Positions 10,860-21,560 of a DNA stretch of 64,000 nt are shown piece by piece. Every line of letters begins with the position of its first letter. Position 1 is the stretch's first letter. The notes beneath the pieces were generated by a model. That model was not told the origin of the DNA, made no database searches, and saw nothing but the letters and a program-made list of their open reading frames with translations. The stretch is from positions 4,670,864-4,734,863 of the forward strand of contig ML661900.1 in assembly GCA_007570785.1 (NCBI GenBank), given 5' to 3'. A program made the translations under genes and the position numbers. The stretch is from Antilocapra americana (taxonomy: Eukaryota; Chordata; Mammalia; Artiodactyla; Antilocapridae).

Positions 10860-11140
10860 GGATAAAATGAATTATGTGGCCACTTGAGGTGAGACAAACA
10901 TTTTCTTATATTTTTTGGAGATGGATGCTGAAACATTTAGGGGTGAAATGTCATGATGTCTATAATTTACTCTAAACTACTCCAGAAAGAAAGAGATAAA
11001 GCAAAATGTGGTAAAATGGCAGCAACTGTTAAATCTAGGTGAGTGGGTATATGGGAGCTTGCGACACTGCTCCCTCTATCTTTCTGTACCTTTGAAAATG
11101 TTCCTAACAAAAAGTTAAAAAAAAAAACAAAAACGCAATG
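10860..11140 (+). mobile_element. Ancient retroelement 3' end (probably L1M-type), plus strand
   Basis: Order of 'gtcatgatgtctataattt', 'gagataaagcaaaatgtgg', 'gtgagtgggtatatggg' and a terminal A-rich tail at about 11,117 matches a very common old mammalian LINE 3' end. Subfamily uncertain. Confidence 0.6.
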
Positions 11141-11451
11141 GTCACATGAGCCAGAACCCCACAAATAATGCCTCCTGCTCCTGGCAGGCCTGAAAGGCAG
11201 CTGGGTCTCTTAAGTAGGTTAAACATGCCCCCTGCCATCTCCTTTATGTGGTTTCCCTAGAAATCGCTTTTGCACAAATTCCACTGAGTCCTAGCTCCAC
11301 ATTTAGAAGCCTGAGCACATTCAGAAGCCAGACACAGCACTTTAGTGAAGCAACTGTTTTCTTCTGACCAACCACCTTCCTCCCACCCACCACCTCCCTC
11401 CCACCCACTTCCTCCCTGTCCTTCTGCAAAATGACCCTGGATTAGAGATCT

Positions 11452-11601
11452 TTTTTTTTTATATATTCATTTTTATTTATTTATTTGGCTGCTCCAGGTC
11501 TTAGTTGTGGCATGTGGGATCTAGTTCCCTGACCAGGGATCAAACCCCTGGCCTCCTGCATTGAGAGCTCAGAGTCTTAACCACTGGACCACCAGGGGAG
11601 T
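11452..11601 (-). mobile_element. CHR-type SINE, minus strand, perfect 17-bp target-site duplication
   Basis: T-rich tail, 'cttagttgtggcatgtggg', 'ccctgaccagggatcaaac' and the head 'ggaccaccaggggagtccc'. It is flanked by identical 17-bp copies at 11,435-11,451 and 11,602-11,618, which define the insertion exactly. Confidence 0.95.
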
Positions 11602-11618
11602 CCCTGGATTAGAGATCT

Positions 11619-11995
11619 TGATGCTGGCTCCATCCTCATATGGACACTACCGTCTCTGAGCCTCAGGTTGCTGCTCCCCTGCCCCACCCCATTAACCAGA
11701 AATAATGACAAGTCAGGGACTGCTTAGGTGTCTCATTCAAAGGCACAGTGTTACCCCACAGAGACTGAAATCCCCACTTAACTGATGGGAAAGCTGAGAC
11801 CCAGGCCAGGAGAGACTGGAAGCAGAACACGGAAGGTGGGAACAAAGGGAGGTAAGAGTGAGCAAAAGCTCCCCCTCACCCCCTCCCTATCTCTCTACCC
11901 CAAACCTGGCGGTGCGAATCTAAGAGAGGATCGCCAACACCTCCCTTTCTCTTGTTCCTATTTACAAGCATCCTGGTCAGGAATAAATGACCATG
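11619..11995. other. Single-copy DNA
   Basis: Unique sequence with a possible short antisense MIR remnant at about 11,775-11,800 ('ttaactgatgggaaagctgag'). No exon supported. Confidence 0.4.
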
Positions 11996-12140
11996 ATCGC
12001 AATCTCCCAGCCAGGCCCAGCTGACCCATACTAACGTTGGCCAGGCCCGCCTCCGCCGATCGATAATGGAAGAGTTATCAGTACCCCAAATAATCAATTG
12101 CTAATTGCTGGATGCCATGCAATTCATCGGGGAGAGTTAT
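11996..12140. promoter_or_regulatory. Candidate conserved non-coding element, GATA and homeodomain-type motifs
   Basis: Contains 'cgatcgataatgg' and 'gagttatcagt' (paired GATA/TATC sites), then 'ccccaaataatcaattgctaa' around 12,084-12,104 (AATCAATTG and CTAATTGC, homeodomain-type). The block is AT-rich inside GC-rich sequence and is not a recognised repeat. Regulatory role inferred. Confidence 0.45.
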
Positions 12141-12437
12141 GTGTGGCCAGCGACTGGGCGTCCCCTCCCTGGCCTGGCGGAGCCTCCTGGGGAGAGAAGG
12201 CCTCATCTGTAGTGAGCATCTCAGCAGAAAAGCCACCAGTAACTCAGAGCTTCTCAAACAGATGTCCTGGGCCCAGCCAGAATGTCCAGACCCAAAGAGG
12301 AGGAAGAAGAGGCAATGACCGCAGAGGCTCTGAGGGATGGGCCACAAGCCCTGGTCAGCCTATCTGGTCCCAGGTGTCTGGATCTGCCAGATACCCAGGA
12401 TGAATAAGCCCAGTCCCTTGCCACCAAGCATTCCCAG

Positions 12438-12643
12438 GCCATGAAAGTGAAAGTGAAGCCAATTCTTTGCGACCCCATGGACTGTAATCCACTAGGCTCC
12501 TCTGTCCATGGGATTTTCCAGGCAAGAATACTCGAGTGGGTTCCCATTGCCTTCTCCAGGGGATCTTCCCAATCCAGGGATTGAACCCCAGTCTCCCACA
12601 TTGTAGGCAGACGCTTCACCATCTGAGGCACCAGCGACCCGGG
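12438..12643 (-). mobile_element. Bov-tA SINE, minus strand
   Basis: Full-length reverse Bov-tA with a GAAAGTGAAAGTG tail at the left and the tRNA-like head at the right ('ctgaggcaccagcgacccg'). Confidence 0.95.
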
Positions 12644-12769
12644 CATGAGGAGAGACCATGTACTGCAGGCCTTGCATACAGTAGGCCTCACACACAGTAG
12701 GTGCACAGTAAGCGTTTGCAAAACGTAAAGCAGATACACCACTCTGAGTTCTAAGGAAAAGCTGCTCCA

Positions 12770-13090
12770 GCTAGGGGGACCAGGAGGGGTTTCTAAACAT
12801 GGCATTTGGGCTGAGTGTTGAAATCGAGTGGGATCTATGGGCAGAGATGGAGGAAGGACTCAGGCGGATGGGTCAGCAGAGCAAACCACTGGAGGAAGGA
12901 AAGCCACAGCATGTGAGAAAAGGAGAGTGAGTGGCATTGGGCTGGAGCCTAACTGCACAGAGGACTATGGAACGAGATGGCTAGATGCGGGGAGAATCGG
13001 ATTCTGCAAAATACTGAGGGGTTCAGACACCAGTCTGAGTGAACAGGGAGCCCTTGGAGGATGCTGAGTGGGAGCGTGACAACCAGCATG
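12770..13090 (-). mobile_element. L2 LINE fragment, minus strand
   Basis: Antisense L2-like order: 'tggcatttgggctgagtgttg', 'ggaaagccacagcatgtg', 'ggagcccttggaggatgctg'. Strongly diverged. Confidence 0.5.
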
Positions 13091-13139
13091 TGTTTGGAAG
13101 GACCGTTAAATGCCATCGCGTCCACAGTTCCTGCCAGGT

Positions 13140-13225
13140 TCCACCCCACGAGGGCGGGGGCTAGTCTTACTCATCTCCGCGCCCAGAGCAGCCAGCACAG
13201 CCGGACCCAGAGGAAGCACCCAACA
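13140..13225 (+). mobile_element. L2 LINE 3' end fragment, plus strand
   Basis: 'acgagggcgggggctagtc' followed by 'cgcccagagcagccagcac' corresponds to the sense L2 3' end. Confidence 0.5.
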
Positions 13226-13354
13226 AGAGAACTGCTGAGCCTTCACAGGACCGGCAGATGTAGGACGGGGGACTCCTGGATTCGCAGCTGTGGAAGATGA
13301 TGTTTGTATCAAAACATGTATTTACAGTAGAATCCCAAACACAGCCTTGGGAGG

Positions 13355-13460
13355 CAGGCAGGGAGGGGATTATCTTCCACTTACAAAGAGGGATGCTGAG
13401 GCTCAAAGAGGGGCACACAGTGACCTGGCCAAGGTCACACAACTGGCGTAGCCCAGTGTT
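13355..13460 (-). mobile_element. MIR SINE fragment, minus strand
   Basis: Antisense MIR: 'atgctgaggctcaaagagg' and 'ggccaaggtcacacaactgg'. Confidence 0.75.
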
Positions 13461-13854
13461 CTCCCCAGAAGAGGGCCCCGAAGGCTGAGCCCCGCTTGCC
13501 TGGGCAGGGTCTAAGGGTGCCCAGGAGGTAAAGGCTCCCCGCCTCCGTGCTCCCTGACACACACACACACCCGTCTCCGCCCTACCCCATGTTGGACAGA
13601 CATTCCATTGGAGAAATGCCCCAAATCACTGCCTCACTGAGCATTCCCCACAGTAACCCCAGCTGGGGTTGGCTGTCACCATAGCAGCCTGTCCCTGCGC
13701 CTGTATCAGAGACAGGGCTAGGCAGAGACTCTCTAGAATCCCCAAGCTTGGTCTAGACAGACTTTGTTGAAGACAGACCCACTTCTCCCCAGCCTCCACT
13801 CCCCCGAAGTTTGGGACCCATATCAAGGCAGCAAGAGTCCTGGACCAGGGGTCC
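13461..13854. other. Single-copy DNA with a short (CA)n
   Basis: Unique sequence. A brief CA run lies at about 13,558-13,571. Nothing else recognised. Confidence 0.45.
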
Positions 13855-13996
13855 AGAGACAGGATCAAGGCCAGCTGCCTGTGTGACTCTGGAGAATCAC
13901 TTGCAGGTTTCTCCATCTGTGAAATGGGACGGTGTTCTCTGCCTACTTTACAGCATGCCATGGGGACTAAATGAGGGATGGAATATAAAAACTTAC
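13855..13996 (+). mobile_element. MIR SINE fragment, plus strand
   Basis: Sense MIR: 'ctgcctgtgtgactctgg', 'tttctccatctgtgaaatgg', 'ggggactaaatgagggatgg'. Confidence 0.7.
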
Positions 13997-14011
13997 TTAT
14001 AAAATTATAAA

Positions 14012-14225
14012 TTGGGCTTCCTAGGTGGCATTAGTGTTAAAGAACCTGCTTGCCAATATAGGATATGCAGGACACATGGATTTGATCCCTGGGTCAAGAA
14101 GATCCTCTGAAACGGCAACCCACGCCAGTATTCTTACCTGGAAAATTCCATGGGCAGAGGAGCCGGGTAGACTACAATCTATGTGGTCACAAAGAGTTGG
14201 ACACAACTGAGCATACATGCACCAC
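14012..14225 (+). mobile_element. Bov-tA SINE, plus strand, perfect 13-bp target-site duplication
   Basis: Full-length element from 'ttgggcttcctaggtggc' to 'gcatacatgcaccac'. It is flanked by identical 'ataaaattataaa' at 13,999-14,011 and 14,226-14,238. The AT-rich target is typical of LINE-endonuclease insertion. Confidence 0.97.
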
Positions 14226-14334
14226 ATAAAATTATAAAGCAAATTTTTTCCTGAGAAATAAGGCTCCTCCTTACTTCAGCCTAGAGACTGAAACTCCAAC
14301 AGAACTCACTTCTCTCTCCCAGCAGAGGGCAAAG

Positions 14335-14510
14335 CATGACTGACACTTACTGAGACTCTTCAGTGTATCAAGCTAGTGCGTGCTTTATATGTATTATTGC
14401 AAAGTATGCTAATGACACCCCGAGAAGGTAGGTTATCATTCTCACATAGGAAATGAGGAAACTGAGGCCAGAAAAGTGATTTGCCTGAGCCCATCCAGCT
14501 CAGAAGCAGC
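14335..14510 (-). mobile_element. MIR SINE, minus strand
   Basis: Antisense MIR: 'tgacacttactgagactc', 'ggaaatgaggaaactgagg', 'cccatccagctcagaagcagc'. Confidence 0.75.
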
Positions 14511-15194
14511 TGAGACAGAATTCAGACTCAGTTCCAGATGGCTCCCATGCCCAAGGCAAGCCCTTTTAATCACACCAGACTGATTTGAGTGGCCCATTTC
14601 CATACTCCAAAATCTCAAAACTACAGAATCAGGGATCAGGGTAAGGCTGCATGTCACACCTGAGCTGTGTGTCACACACATATACTCCACTCAAACCTGA
14701 GACCCCGACATCAGAGGCACTGTGCCACCCCATGGCCTGTGGACCAGCAGGCCAGAGGAGTGGCATGGGGAATGGGGGGTTGTCTGGCACAGCTGGTCCC
14801 GAGTTAATTGGATCGGTCCTGGACATGGAGCCACCTATCCGGCTGCCCTGGCAGATGGGTGCTGAGACGGGGCCACCTGCCAAGGCCCAGCCTCCATGTC
14901 CAAACCAACCTGGACCCTGAGGTTCCACTTTGGCCTCCTCCCACCCTGACCCTAGGGATGGGCAGTGCCCTCATAGATCCAGAAGGACAGAGTGGCAGCC
15001 ACTATCCCTCCTGGGTGGCAGGCTCCTCCTCTGATGTGGCCATATGGCCCCATACTCTCCCTGACAACTGGATGGTTGAAGCAAGTGCCTGAGGAGGCCC
15101 TCTGCAAAGGCCCCGAGGCCCCAGGCACCCCACCCATCCCTGCCCTGCAGGCCACAGGCACAGCCAGGAAAACCCCTGGCAGGAGCCCCTGCCC
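14511..15194. other. Single-copy GC-rich DNA, nothing recognised
   Basis: Overlapping open frames on both strands (about 14,629-15,302) have no protein-family features. No repeat or motif cluster was supported. Confidence 0.45.
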
Positions 15195-15280
15195 CCAACT
15201 TATCCATTTTACAAACATAAAAACTGAGACCCGAGAAACTTCAGGGACTTGCTCAAGTGCGTACAGGGGAAGGGCCAGTA
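15195..15280 (-). mobile_element. MIR SINE fragment, minus strand
   Basis: Antisense MIR: 'ccattttacaaacataaaaac' region and 'gggacttgctcaagtgcg'. Confidence 0.6.
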
Positions 15281-15584
15281 ATAAAGACTCATTTATTGAC
15301 ACCAGGATGCCTGCCGACTCTGTATGCCCAGGAGGTGAGAATGGTGAGGCCCTGCCTCATTCTGATGGCCCACATCACCCCACCTGACTCCCTACCCAGC
15401 CCGGATTTCTTCCTCTTCCATCAGAAGGGAAACCACACACAGCCCCTTGGCCATCCCAGCAGAGGCTGCCAAGGCGCCTGGCCAACTCTTGCCCTCACCT
15501 CCAGCCTGCACTCCTAAAGCAGCTCTAGGACGGCTGCCCTGCCTCTGGCTCTCCCAGCCAATCACTCCCACGACCACCAGAGGG

Positions 15585-15850
15585 AGCGGTTTAAATTGCA
15601 AATCTGATCGCGTCCCTCCAGAACTTCACCCCTACAACCTCTGAATACGAAATCAGCCCACACTCCTCAGCTGGGCACTCAAGATCCTCCTCCGTCTTGT
15701 GCCAACCTGCTCTGTGCCTGCTGTGCCCCTGCAGGAACCACTCCACTGCAAATACGTTCCCCTCGTGCCTGGCGCCTCCCACCTCCAAGCCTTTGCTAAC
15801 GCTATGCCATCTGCCTGGAAAGCCCTCACTCAGTCGCATCCTCCATTCAT
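15585..15850 (+). mobile_element. L2 LINE 3' end, plus strand
   Basis: Sense L2 blocks: 'caaatctgatcgcgtccctcc', 'ctgggcactcaagatcctcc', 'ccaagcctttgctaacgcta', 'ctgcctggaaagccct'. Confidence 0.75.
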
Positions 15851-16311
15851 TCACTTATCCAGCACATTTCCTGAGCATCCACCAAGTATCAGAAATATTC
15901 GAACAGGTCAGCCCTTCTGGGTCCATCTGAAACAACCCGTTACCAGCCTCCCTTCTGCTACCTCTCAGGGCCACACACCCAGGGGTGTGGGTCCTTGTCT
16001 GTGACTCCTTTCAGAGCTCACCCAGGGATTGGCCCAGGTTTGTCATAAGTACCCTCAGTATGAGCTCCCAGGCCTCAAAGCAAGAGAGGCCCCCAATATG
16101 GAGTGACCCCCAAGTGGACAGTTCCAGGCAGTGAAGAGCAAGGCCAAGCAAGACATGGTTGCTGGGAGCAGATATTGAGGCCCTGGAAGCCCATAAAAGA
16201 GATTCTGATTGGCCAGGGTGGCCCCCAGTTCCTCACAGAGGAGGCCTGAGTGGTCAGGAGTAACTTTACCGCCTCAAGTTACTCCAAGGCCCAGCCCAAT
16301 CAACAACTTCT
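15851..16311. other. Single-copy DNA, nothing recognised
   Basis: Unique sequence up to the next SINE. No exon or motif cluster supported. Confidence 0.4.
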
Positions 16312-16634
16312 CAGTGTGCTTAGTCGTTCAGTCATGTCTAACTCTTTGTGGATTGTAGCCTGCCAGACTCCTCTGTCCATGGGGATTCTCCAGGCAAGGA
16401 TACTGGAGTGGGTTGCCATGCACTCCTCCAGAGAACTTTCCCAACCCAGGGATCAAACCCAGGTCTCCCGCATTGTAGGTGGATTCTTTACCGTCTGAGC
16501 CACCAAGGAAGCCCAAGAATACTGGAGTGGGTAGCCTATCCTTTCTCCAAGGGATCTTCCTGACCCGGGAATCCAATCGATGTCTCTGGCATTGCAGGCA
16601 GATTCTTTACCGGCTGAGCTACCAAGGAAGCCCA
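16312..16634 (-). mobile_element. Bov-tA SINE with tandem partial second unit, minus strand
   Basis: A full Bov-tA (16,312-16,516) is followed directly by a second head-half unit (16,517-16,634). The second unit repeats the 'ggagtgggtagcctatc' to 'gagctaccaaggaagccc' section, giving a head-to-tail one-and-a-half-unit element. The same architecture recurs at three other places in this window. Confidence 0.93.
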
Positions 16635-18930
16635 CTTATCACTGAGTTTGTTTTAATTTAAAACACAAACACAGCAGGATCAGGGCCTGGCTGGATAGGG
16701 TAATTAAGGGGGCCACTCTGAGCAGGACTCCTTTCCAGTCAAGAGATTTAGGGCAGGGAGTGGTCATCTTCCTAAAGGAGGCAGCCAGTGGGGGCTAGGA
16801 GCACCTGATGGGGGCTTTCACCCCTGACCCCCCAGATCAGGGGCCAAAGAGGTACCATGTTCTCTCTCTCCCCTTGGCTTGAGGCCCCATATGGAGGGCT
16901 CACCCTGCTGGAGTCAGTTGGGGATGGCGGATGGGGGTAGGGGTTGAAGAAACAGGGCAGTGTTCAAGCAGGTCTTGATGGCAGGGGTGGGGCCAAGCAG
17001 ACAGCTGGCCATGTTCCAGCCACTTGGGTACCAACCAGAGCATCAGTCAGTATGTCCAGAGCTCAGGGAGCCATAGGGGGACAAAGAGTAAAGAGGTGGG
17101 GGGGGCGGGGGAATGACATCTAAGAAAAACAGAGTCAGCTCAAGCTGGCAGAAAGGAAAGGGCAGAGGCAGAGAGAGGCTGCCCCAGAGTGAAGCCAACA
17201 AAGCAGCTGAGGGAGCTCCACAGAACCCAGTAGATCACCCCCACCACCCCCACCACTTCCACCCCCAGATGAGCTTTGGTTACTCCTGGGCAACAGCTCT
17301 CCCCACCTGAGGTCTTCAAGGGCCCAAGTGGCCCTAGGGATGAGTCCAGGGTATCATCAGAACTGGGCTGAGGAGAATGGGTACAGATGCCCGTCAAGCT
17401 GAGCGGTACTCTAGCCACCTGTGTCTCAGGTGGGTCACTTGGGAAGGAAGTGGTCCCCATAGCCATCAGGCCTCATCCCCACCTCCAGTGCACATTTAGA
17501 CCTCTGTGTAGGGAGCCCACTCACCTGAGGGTGAGCTTTTTGGCCCATAAAGGGATGCCATGGGAGAGACCTCAGAATAGGTCTGGAGGGGGTTCCAGGA
17601 TCCAAGCAAGAGAACCACAGGACCTAGAGTGTCAGGCTGGTGCTCTGATCCCCAGGATGACACTGACATCCCAGTGCCAAGGATTATAGGTTTGCAAACC
17701 ATCAAGCAGAGACTAGGTGGACTCTGGGGTCTGCCCAGATGAGGCTGGGATCAAACCAGGAGAATCAGGCTGAGAGCGGCTGTGTCTACCCCCCTGTCCA
17801 TCTGGAGAGCATGCTGGTCACAGCAGCAGGAGAGCTGCCCTAGGGAGACCCTCCAGCAGCCCCCAGAGCCCTGCTGCCAGGTCAATAAAGAGGGCTTGAG
17901 GGCCCTCCCTGTGCCCTCCCACCTCACCAAAGATCAGGGTTAAAAGATACCTTCATGGTGCAACGGACTGACTGCCATTCCCCTAGCTCCATCTCTGCCT
18001 CAACATCCTCCTCTGAAACGGAGAGGAAATGTGCCCATAGCCCCTGCATTCTCACAAGGCAGCAGAGAGACAGCAGAGGGGCAGTGAAAGGGGAAGTAGG
18101 TCTAAGCCTGAAAACTGGCAGATATTACCATACCCCTTAGACTCAGAGAGACACAGACTGGCCCAACATCACCACCCATCACCCAGCATCGAGGCTGAGA
18201 CCAAGACTTCTGACCCCAGGGGCTCACACGCTGAGTGCCAAGGAGCAAGGCACATAGACAAGGGCAGCTGAGAAACTCAGCTGTTCCATCCCAGAATCCC
18301 AACCTGAAAGGAAGGATGGGAAGCAATCAGAGAAGGCTTCCTAGGGGAGGGAGAATCTGCTTGGGAAGGCAGGGAGAATTCAGTAAAGGGAAGGGCCTGC
18401 AGGGAACCTGAACTCTTTCCCTTTCTTGGGTCTCTCCCTCCTGGGATGCTGGCCTCCTGCAGCTCTCAGGGCACCATCCTGGACTATCCTACCATCCTAT
18501 CTTCTACTGAAGAGGCAGGCCTGGTACTGGGGGCAGAGGGGTGGGGGATAATTGGTAAGCTTCCTGAAGCTGTTAGCAGAGGACAGGAATGCCAGAAGAG
18601 ACTCAAGAAGATGGAGGTGAGGCTGGGGGCACAGCACAATCACAACCTCATCACAGAGTGAGGCAGCTTGAGCATGGTTCCAAGAAAAGCAGGGGATGGA
18701 GAGGGGCCAGGTGGCACCAGGCTGGGGGCCTAGTGGTTCTCCTTCCAATCCCTAGGCTCTTGGGAGCGCCTTGGTGGCCAGCGCTGATGGGATGCACTTT
18801 CCTGGCAGTTCCCTTCTTCCAACCGCCTGTCCCACGGAGCAGAAGGAGCAGGAACACACACACACACACAGAGGAACGTCTCCCAATTCCCAAACCTCAA
18901 ACCCGCATCCTCAGCCTGGCTGCAAAGATG
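16635..18930. other. Long single-copy region upstream of the CpG island
   Basis: About 2.3 kb with almost no recognised repeats. It includes a CCCCACCAC-type low-complexity patch at about 17,238-17,266 and a short (CA)n at about 18,855-18,871. GC content rises toward the island. No open frame has convincing exon character. Confidence 0.5.
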
Positions 18931-19390
18931 ACCTCGCGGCCCTGAGGCCGGGAAGCTGTCGCCCCGCGGTCCCATCTGACCCTGGCGGGGTCACAGAAAT
19001 CCAGCGCTGCGAGCGCCTCCAGAGCAGCGCCGCGGGGCTGAACCGGTATTCCCGATAGCCGGCGACTGCGCTGATAAAGTGGTGGCGATGTTCCCCCTTG
19101 ACCCGCCGGGCGGCACGGCACGCGGCCCATTCCTCCCTCGCGTTCTCTCAGAGAGAGAAAGGCCGGAGTTCCACCATTAAAGCTCCTGCATCCTCTGCCC
19201 CCACACGCAAAGTTGCTCCAAGTCGCCGGGGTTCTGATGGCAGGTGATGGTTAGGCGGGGCCGCGCAGCGGGCCAGAGCGCGGTCACGAACCGGGGTGCT
19301 GAGCGCGCTCCCCTCCAGCTCCACGAGTGCACCCCCCTCACAACGGGCGCGCACTCAACACCCCACCCCCCACCCGCTGCCCCTGAGGCT

Positions 19391-19405
19391 CCCGCCCAAT
19401 CAGAG
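19391..19405 (+). promoter_or_regulatory. CCAAT box (NF-Y-type)
   Basis: 'cccgcccaatcagag' matches the NF-Y preference CCAATCAG. It lies inside the CpG island. The distance to a transcription start is unknown. Confidence 0.55.
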
Positions 19406-19503
19406 GCCGCGCACGCGGCGCTGCCGGCGGGTAGACACCCCAGCTCCCCGGCCTGCACCCCGGCGGCCCCGGCCCCGCCGCAGCATCCTTCCTGCCCAGC
19501 CAC

Positions 19504-19515
19504 ACTCACCGTCCC
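19504..19515 (-). other. Candidate 5' splice site, minus strand
   Basis: On the minus strand the sequence reads GGGACG|GTGAGTGTGG, with the last exon base at 19,510 and the intron starting at 19,509. GTGAGT is a strong donor. It could end a first non-coding exon running leftward from about 20.6 kb. No transcript evidence is available. Confidence 0.4.
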
Positions 19516-19670
19516 GGGCGCGCAGTCGGCGCGCAGCTCCGCTCCGGGGCCGCATTCCCCCGCTGGGCTCCTCTCTGGTTCCCGCTCCGGCTCGGTTTCC
19601 CGCTACGCAGGGCTCGGCTCCGAGATGGTGGCCGCGGCAACGAGCGAGGCAGGGAGGGCGTGTGCGCGAG

Positions 19671-19673
19671 TGT

Positions 19674-19720
<47 letters not shown>

Positions 19721-19742
19721 CGCGCGGTGCGTGTGCGTGTGC
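19671..19742. repeat. Alternating purine-pyrimidine tract (TG)n(CG)n(TG)n
   Basis: About 70 bp of nearly perfect alternation: TG units to about 19,712, then CG units to about 19,726, then mixed TG/CG. TG and CG alternation is the best known Z-DNA-forming composition, and this one sits inside the CpG island. Confidence 0.95.
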
Positions 19743-20749
19743 AGGGGAGGGCCCCGCGCTCCCCTGCTCGCCCCGCTCCTGCCTCCAGTTCTCCACACTG
19801 CGATGCCAGCAGAATCCCTAACGCGCGCTCCCAATTGCCTGGGCGCTCACACTCGTGCACACACGCGCACACCTGGGCGCGCACACACCCCCGCCGCCGC
19901 ACAACCGGCTCCGCACTCCCGACTCTTTCCCTCCTGGGGCGCTCACAAAGGCCCCGGCCCGCCGGGAGCCCTCGGAGCGCGGCCCTCGGAGCCTGCGGAG
20001 TGGCCCTGCGGTCCTACCGGGCTGGCCGCGCCTTAGGGCCTCCGGTGTTCCCAGAGGGGCCGCCTCGGGCGTCCCTGCTCTTTCACCCTCCCAGCCCGGC
20101 CGCGGCCGTGCTCTCCGGCTGATCCCCGGCCCCGGCGCCGGACTTCGGCTTCTGGTGCTCCCACCCAGAAGCGCGGGCTCCCTGCACCTCGCCTGCGCCG
20201 CCTCCCGCAGCCGCGTGCTTTCCCGCTCCTTTCTTTCCCTCTTTTCTGCCGCTGCCTCTCCTAGCTCGTCTCCCTTCTCCCACCTGCACCCGCCCGGATC
20301 CCGGTCCTCCGTCTCTCCGCTGCCTCTCCGTCTGTCTTGCCGACGCCCTCTCCCGCGCCGCCGCCTCCTCGCCACCGGCCTGCGCTGCCCTCACATTCTC
20401 CGCATCACACCGGGGTGCCGCCCGCCACTCGCCGGGCCCAGGGTTCCGGCGCACAGTGGGCGGCGAGGGGAGCCGCCGCACCCGGGCCCCACCGCCCCCT
20501 CGGCTCTCCGCCCGCTCCGCGGCTCCGCTCTCCGGCCTGGCGGGCGGCGACGTCCCGCGCTAGCCTCGGCTGTCGCTGACAGCTCCCATCTCGCCCGGGC
20601 TTAAAGGGATAGCGCACCGGGCTCGACCTGCCCCACCCGGGGGCGCCGAGGAGGGCGGCCTCGTGCGCCGGCACAGTCCGGGGCGGTAGTGCCGCCGGGG
20701 CCGTGCGGGCGGCGCCCGGTCCCCCGAGGTTGAGCCCGGCCCTCCGGGA

Positions 20750-20763
20750 CTGGAGGGTGAGTC
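20750..20763 (+). other. Candidate 5' splice site, plus strand
   Basis: CTGGAGG|GTGAGTC, with the last exon base at 20,756 and the intron from 20,757. A strong donor at the right edge of the CpG island. It could end a first exon transcribed rightward. Confidence 0.4.
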
Positions 20764-20979
20764 AAGGAGACGGGCGGTTGGGCCGGGCCAGCCATCCAGG
20801 GGGCGCTCAGTGTTTGTTGGCGGCTAAGCCTAGGGGCACGCTGGAGGTGTAGGGCGGTGCAGGCTGGGCGGCCGGCAACTGGGGCTGGGGGGAGGAGGGA
20901 TCAGGGAAACAGCTGTCCGGATGAGCACAGGGTGAGGACACCTGTCATGCTGAGAGGACAGGGCTCACAGGATGGCCTC

Positions 20980-21085
20980 CCACTCGGGCTGTGTGACCTT
21001 GGGCAAATGCCTGCCTCTCTCTGACCTGTTTACACTTCCTTGGAAGGACATTGAGTTCCATCATCTCTGGGGCTCTGATTTGGTA
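20980..21085 (+). mobile_element. MIR SINE fragment, plus strand
   Basis: Sense MIR core: 'ggctgtgtgaccttgggcaaa' followed by 'cctctctctgacctg'. Confidence 0.65.
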
Positions 21086-21149
21086 GTATCAATAGATCCC
21101 TCCTCCCTGTAAGAGCAGGAGGTATGACGGAACTTTGCGGGGTGCAGGC

Positions 21150-21265
21150 TGTCCGGAAAAGCTCCTGGAGGAGTTGACATTGAAGCTAGATATTGAAGTA
21201 GGAGTTGACTGGGCAGAAAGAGCATCCCATTTCAAGAGGATATGCAAAGACCTAGGTGTGGGAAA
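21150..21265 (-). mobile_element. L2 LINE fragment, minus strand
   Basis: Antisense L2: 'ctcctggaggagttgacatt', 'gaagtaggagttgactggg', 'gatatgcaaagacctagg'. Confidence 0.55.
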
Positions 21266-21281
21266 CAGGGGAAGATGCCAG

Positions 21282-21560
21282 GTATGATTCCTGGGTCGGG
21301 AAGATCCCCTGGAGAAGGGATAGGCTACCCATTCCAGTATTATTGGGCTTCCCTGGTGGCTCAGCCGGTAAAGAATCCACCTGCAATGCGGGAGATCTGG
21401 GTTTGATCCCTGGGTTGGGAAGATCCCCTGGAGGAGTGCATGGCAACCCACTCCGGTATTCTTGCTTGGAGAATCCGCATAAACAGAGGAGCCTGGCAGG
21501 CTACAGTCCATGTGGTTATAAAGAGTCAGACATGACTGAGTGGCTAAGCACAGCACAGCG
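21282..21560 (+). mobile_element. Bov-tA SINE with tandem partial unit, plus strand
   Basis: A partial unit ('ttcctgggtcgggaagatcc' to 'ccagtattattg', about 21,282-21,345) is followed by a complete Bov-tA (21,346-21,560). This is the same one-and-a-half-unit form as at 16.3 kb. Confidence 0.92.

Larger units (their letters stand above)
18930..20880. promoter_or_regulatory. CpG island, probable promoter region
   Basis: About 2 kb of very GC-rich sequence dense in CpG (runs such as 'ccgccgccgc' and 'gcgcgc'), unlike all other parts of the window. This is the classic signature of an unmethylated mammalian promoter. It contains a CCAAT box (19,396-19,400), GC boxes and outward-facing 5' splice-site sequences on both strands. 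On the minus strand it is purine-rich and GC-rich, like a long 5' UTR. Long open frames here (for example plus 19,244-20,122) are expected by chance at this GC content and cross a dinucleotide repeat, so I do not call them coding. The gene it serves was not identified. Confidence 0.9.

Noticed and set aside
12254..12805. 183-codon minus-strand open frame
   Set aside because: Its middle part is translated Bov-tA SINE, which gives the same peptide words as other Bov-tA copies in the window.
19244..20122. 292-codon plus-strand open frame in the CpG island
   Set aside because: It overlaps equally long frames on both strands, crosses the (TG)n(CG)n tract and is Ala/Arg/Pro/Ser-rich. This is what high GC content produces by chance.
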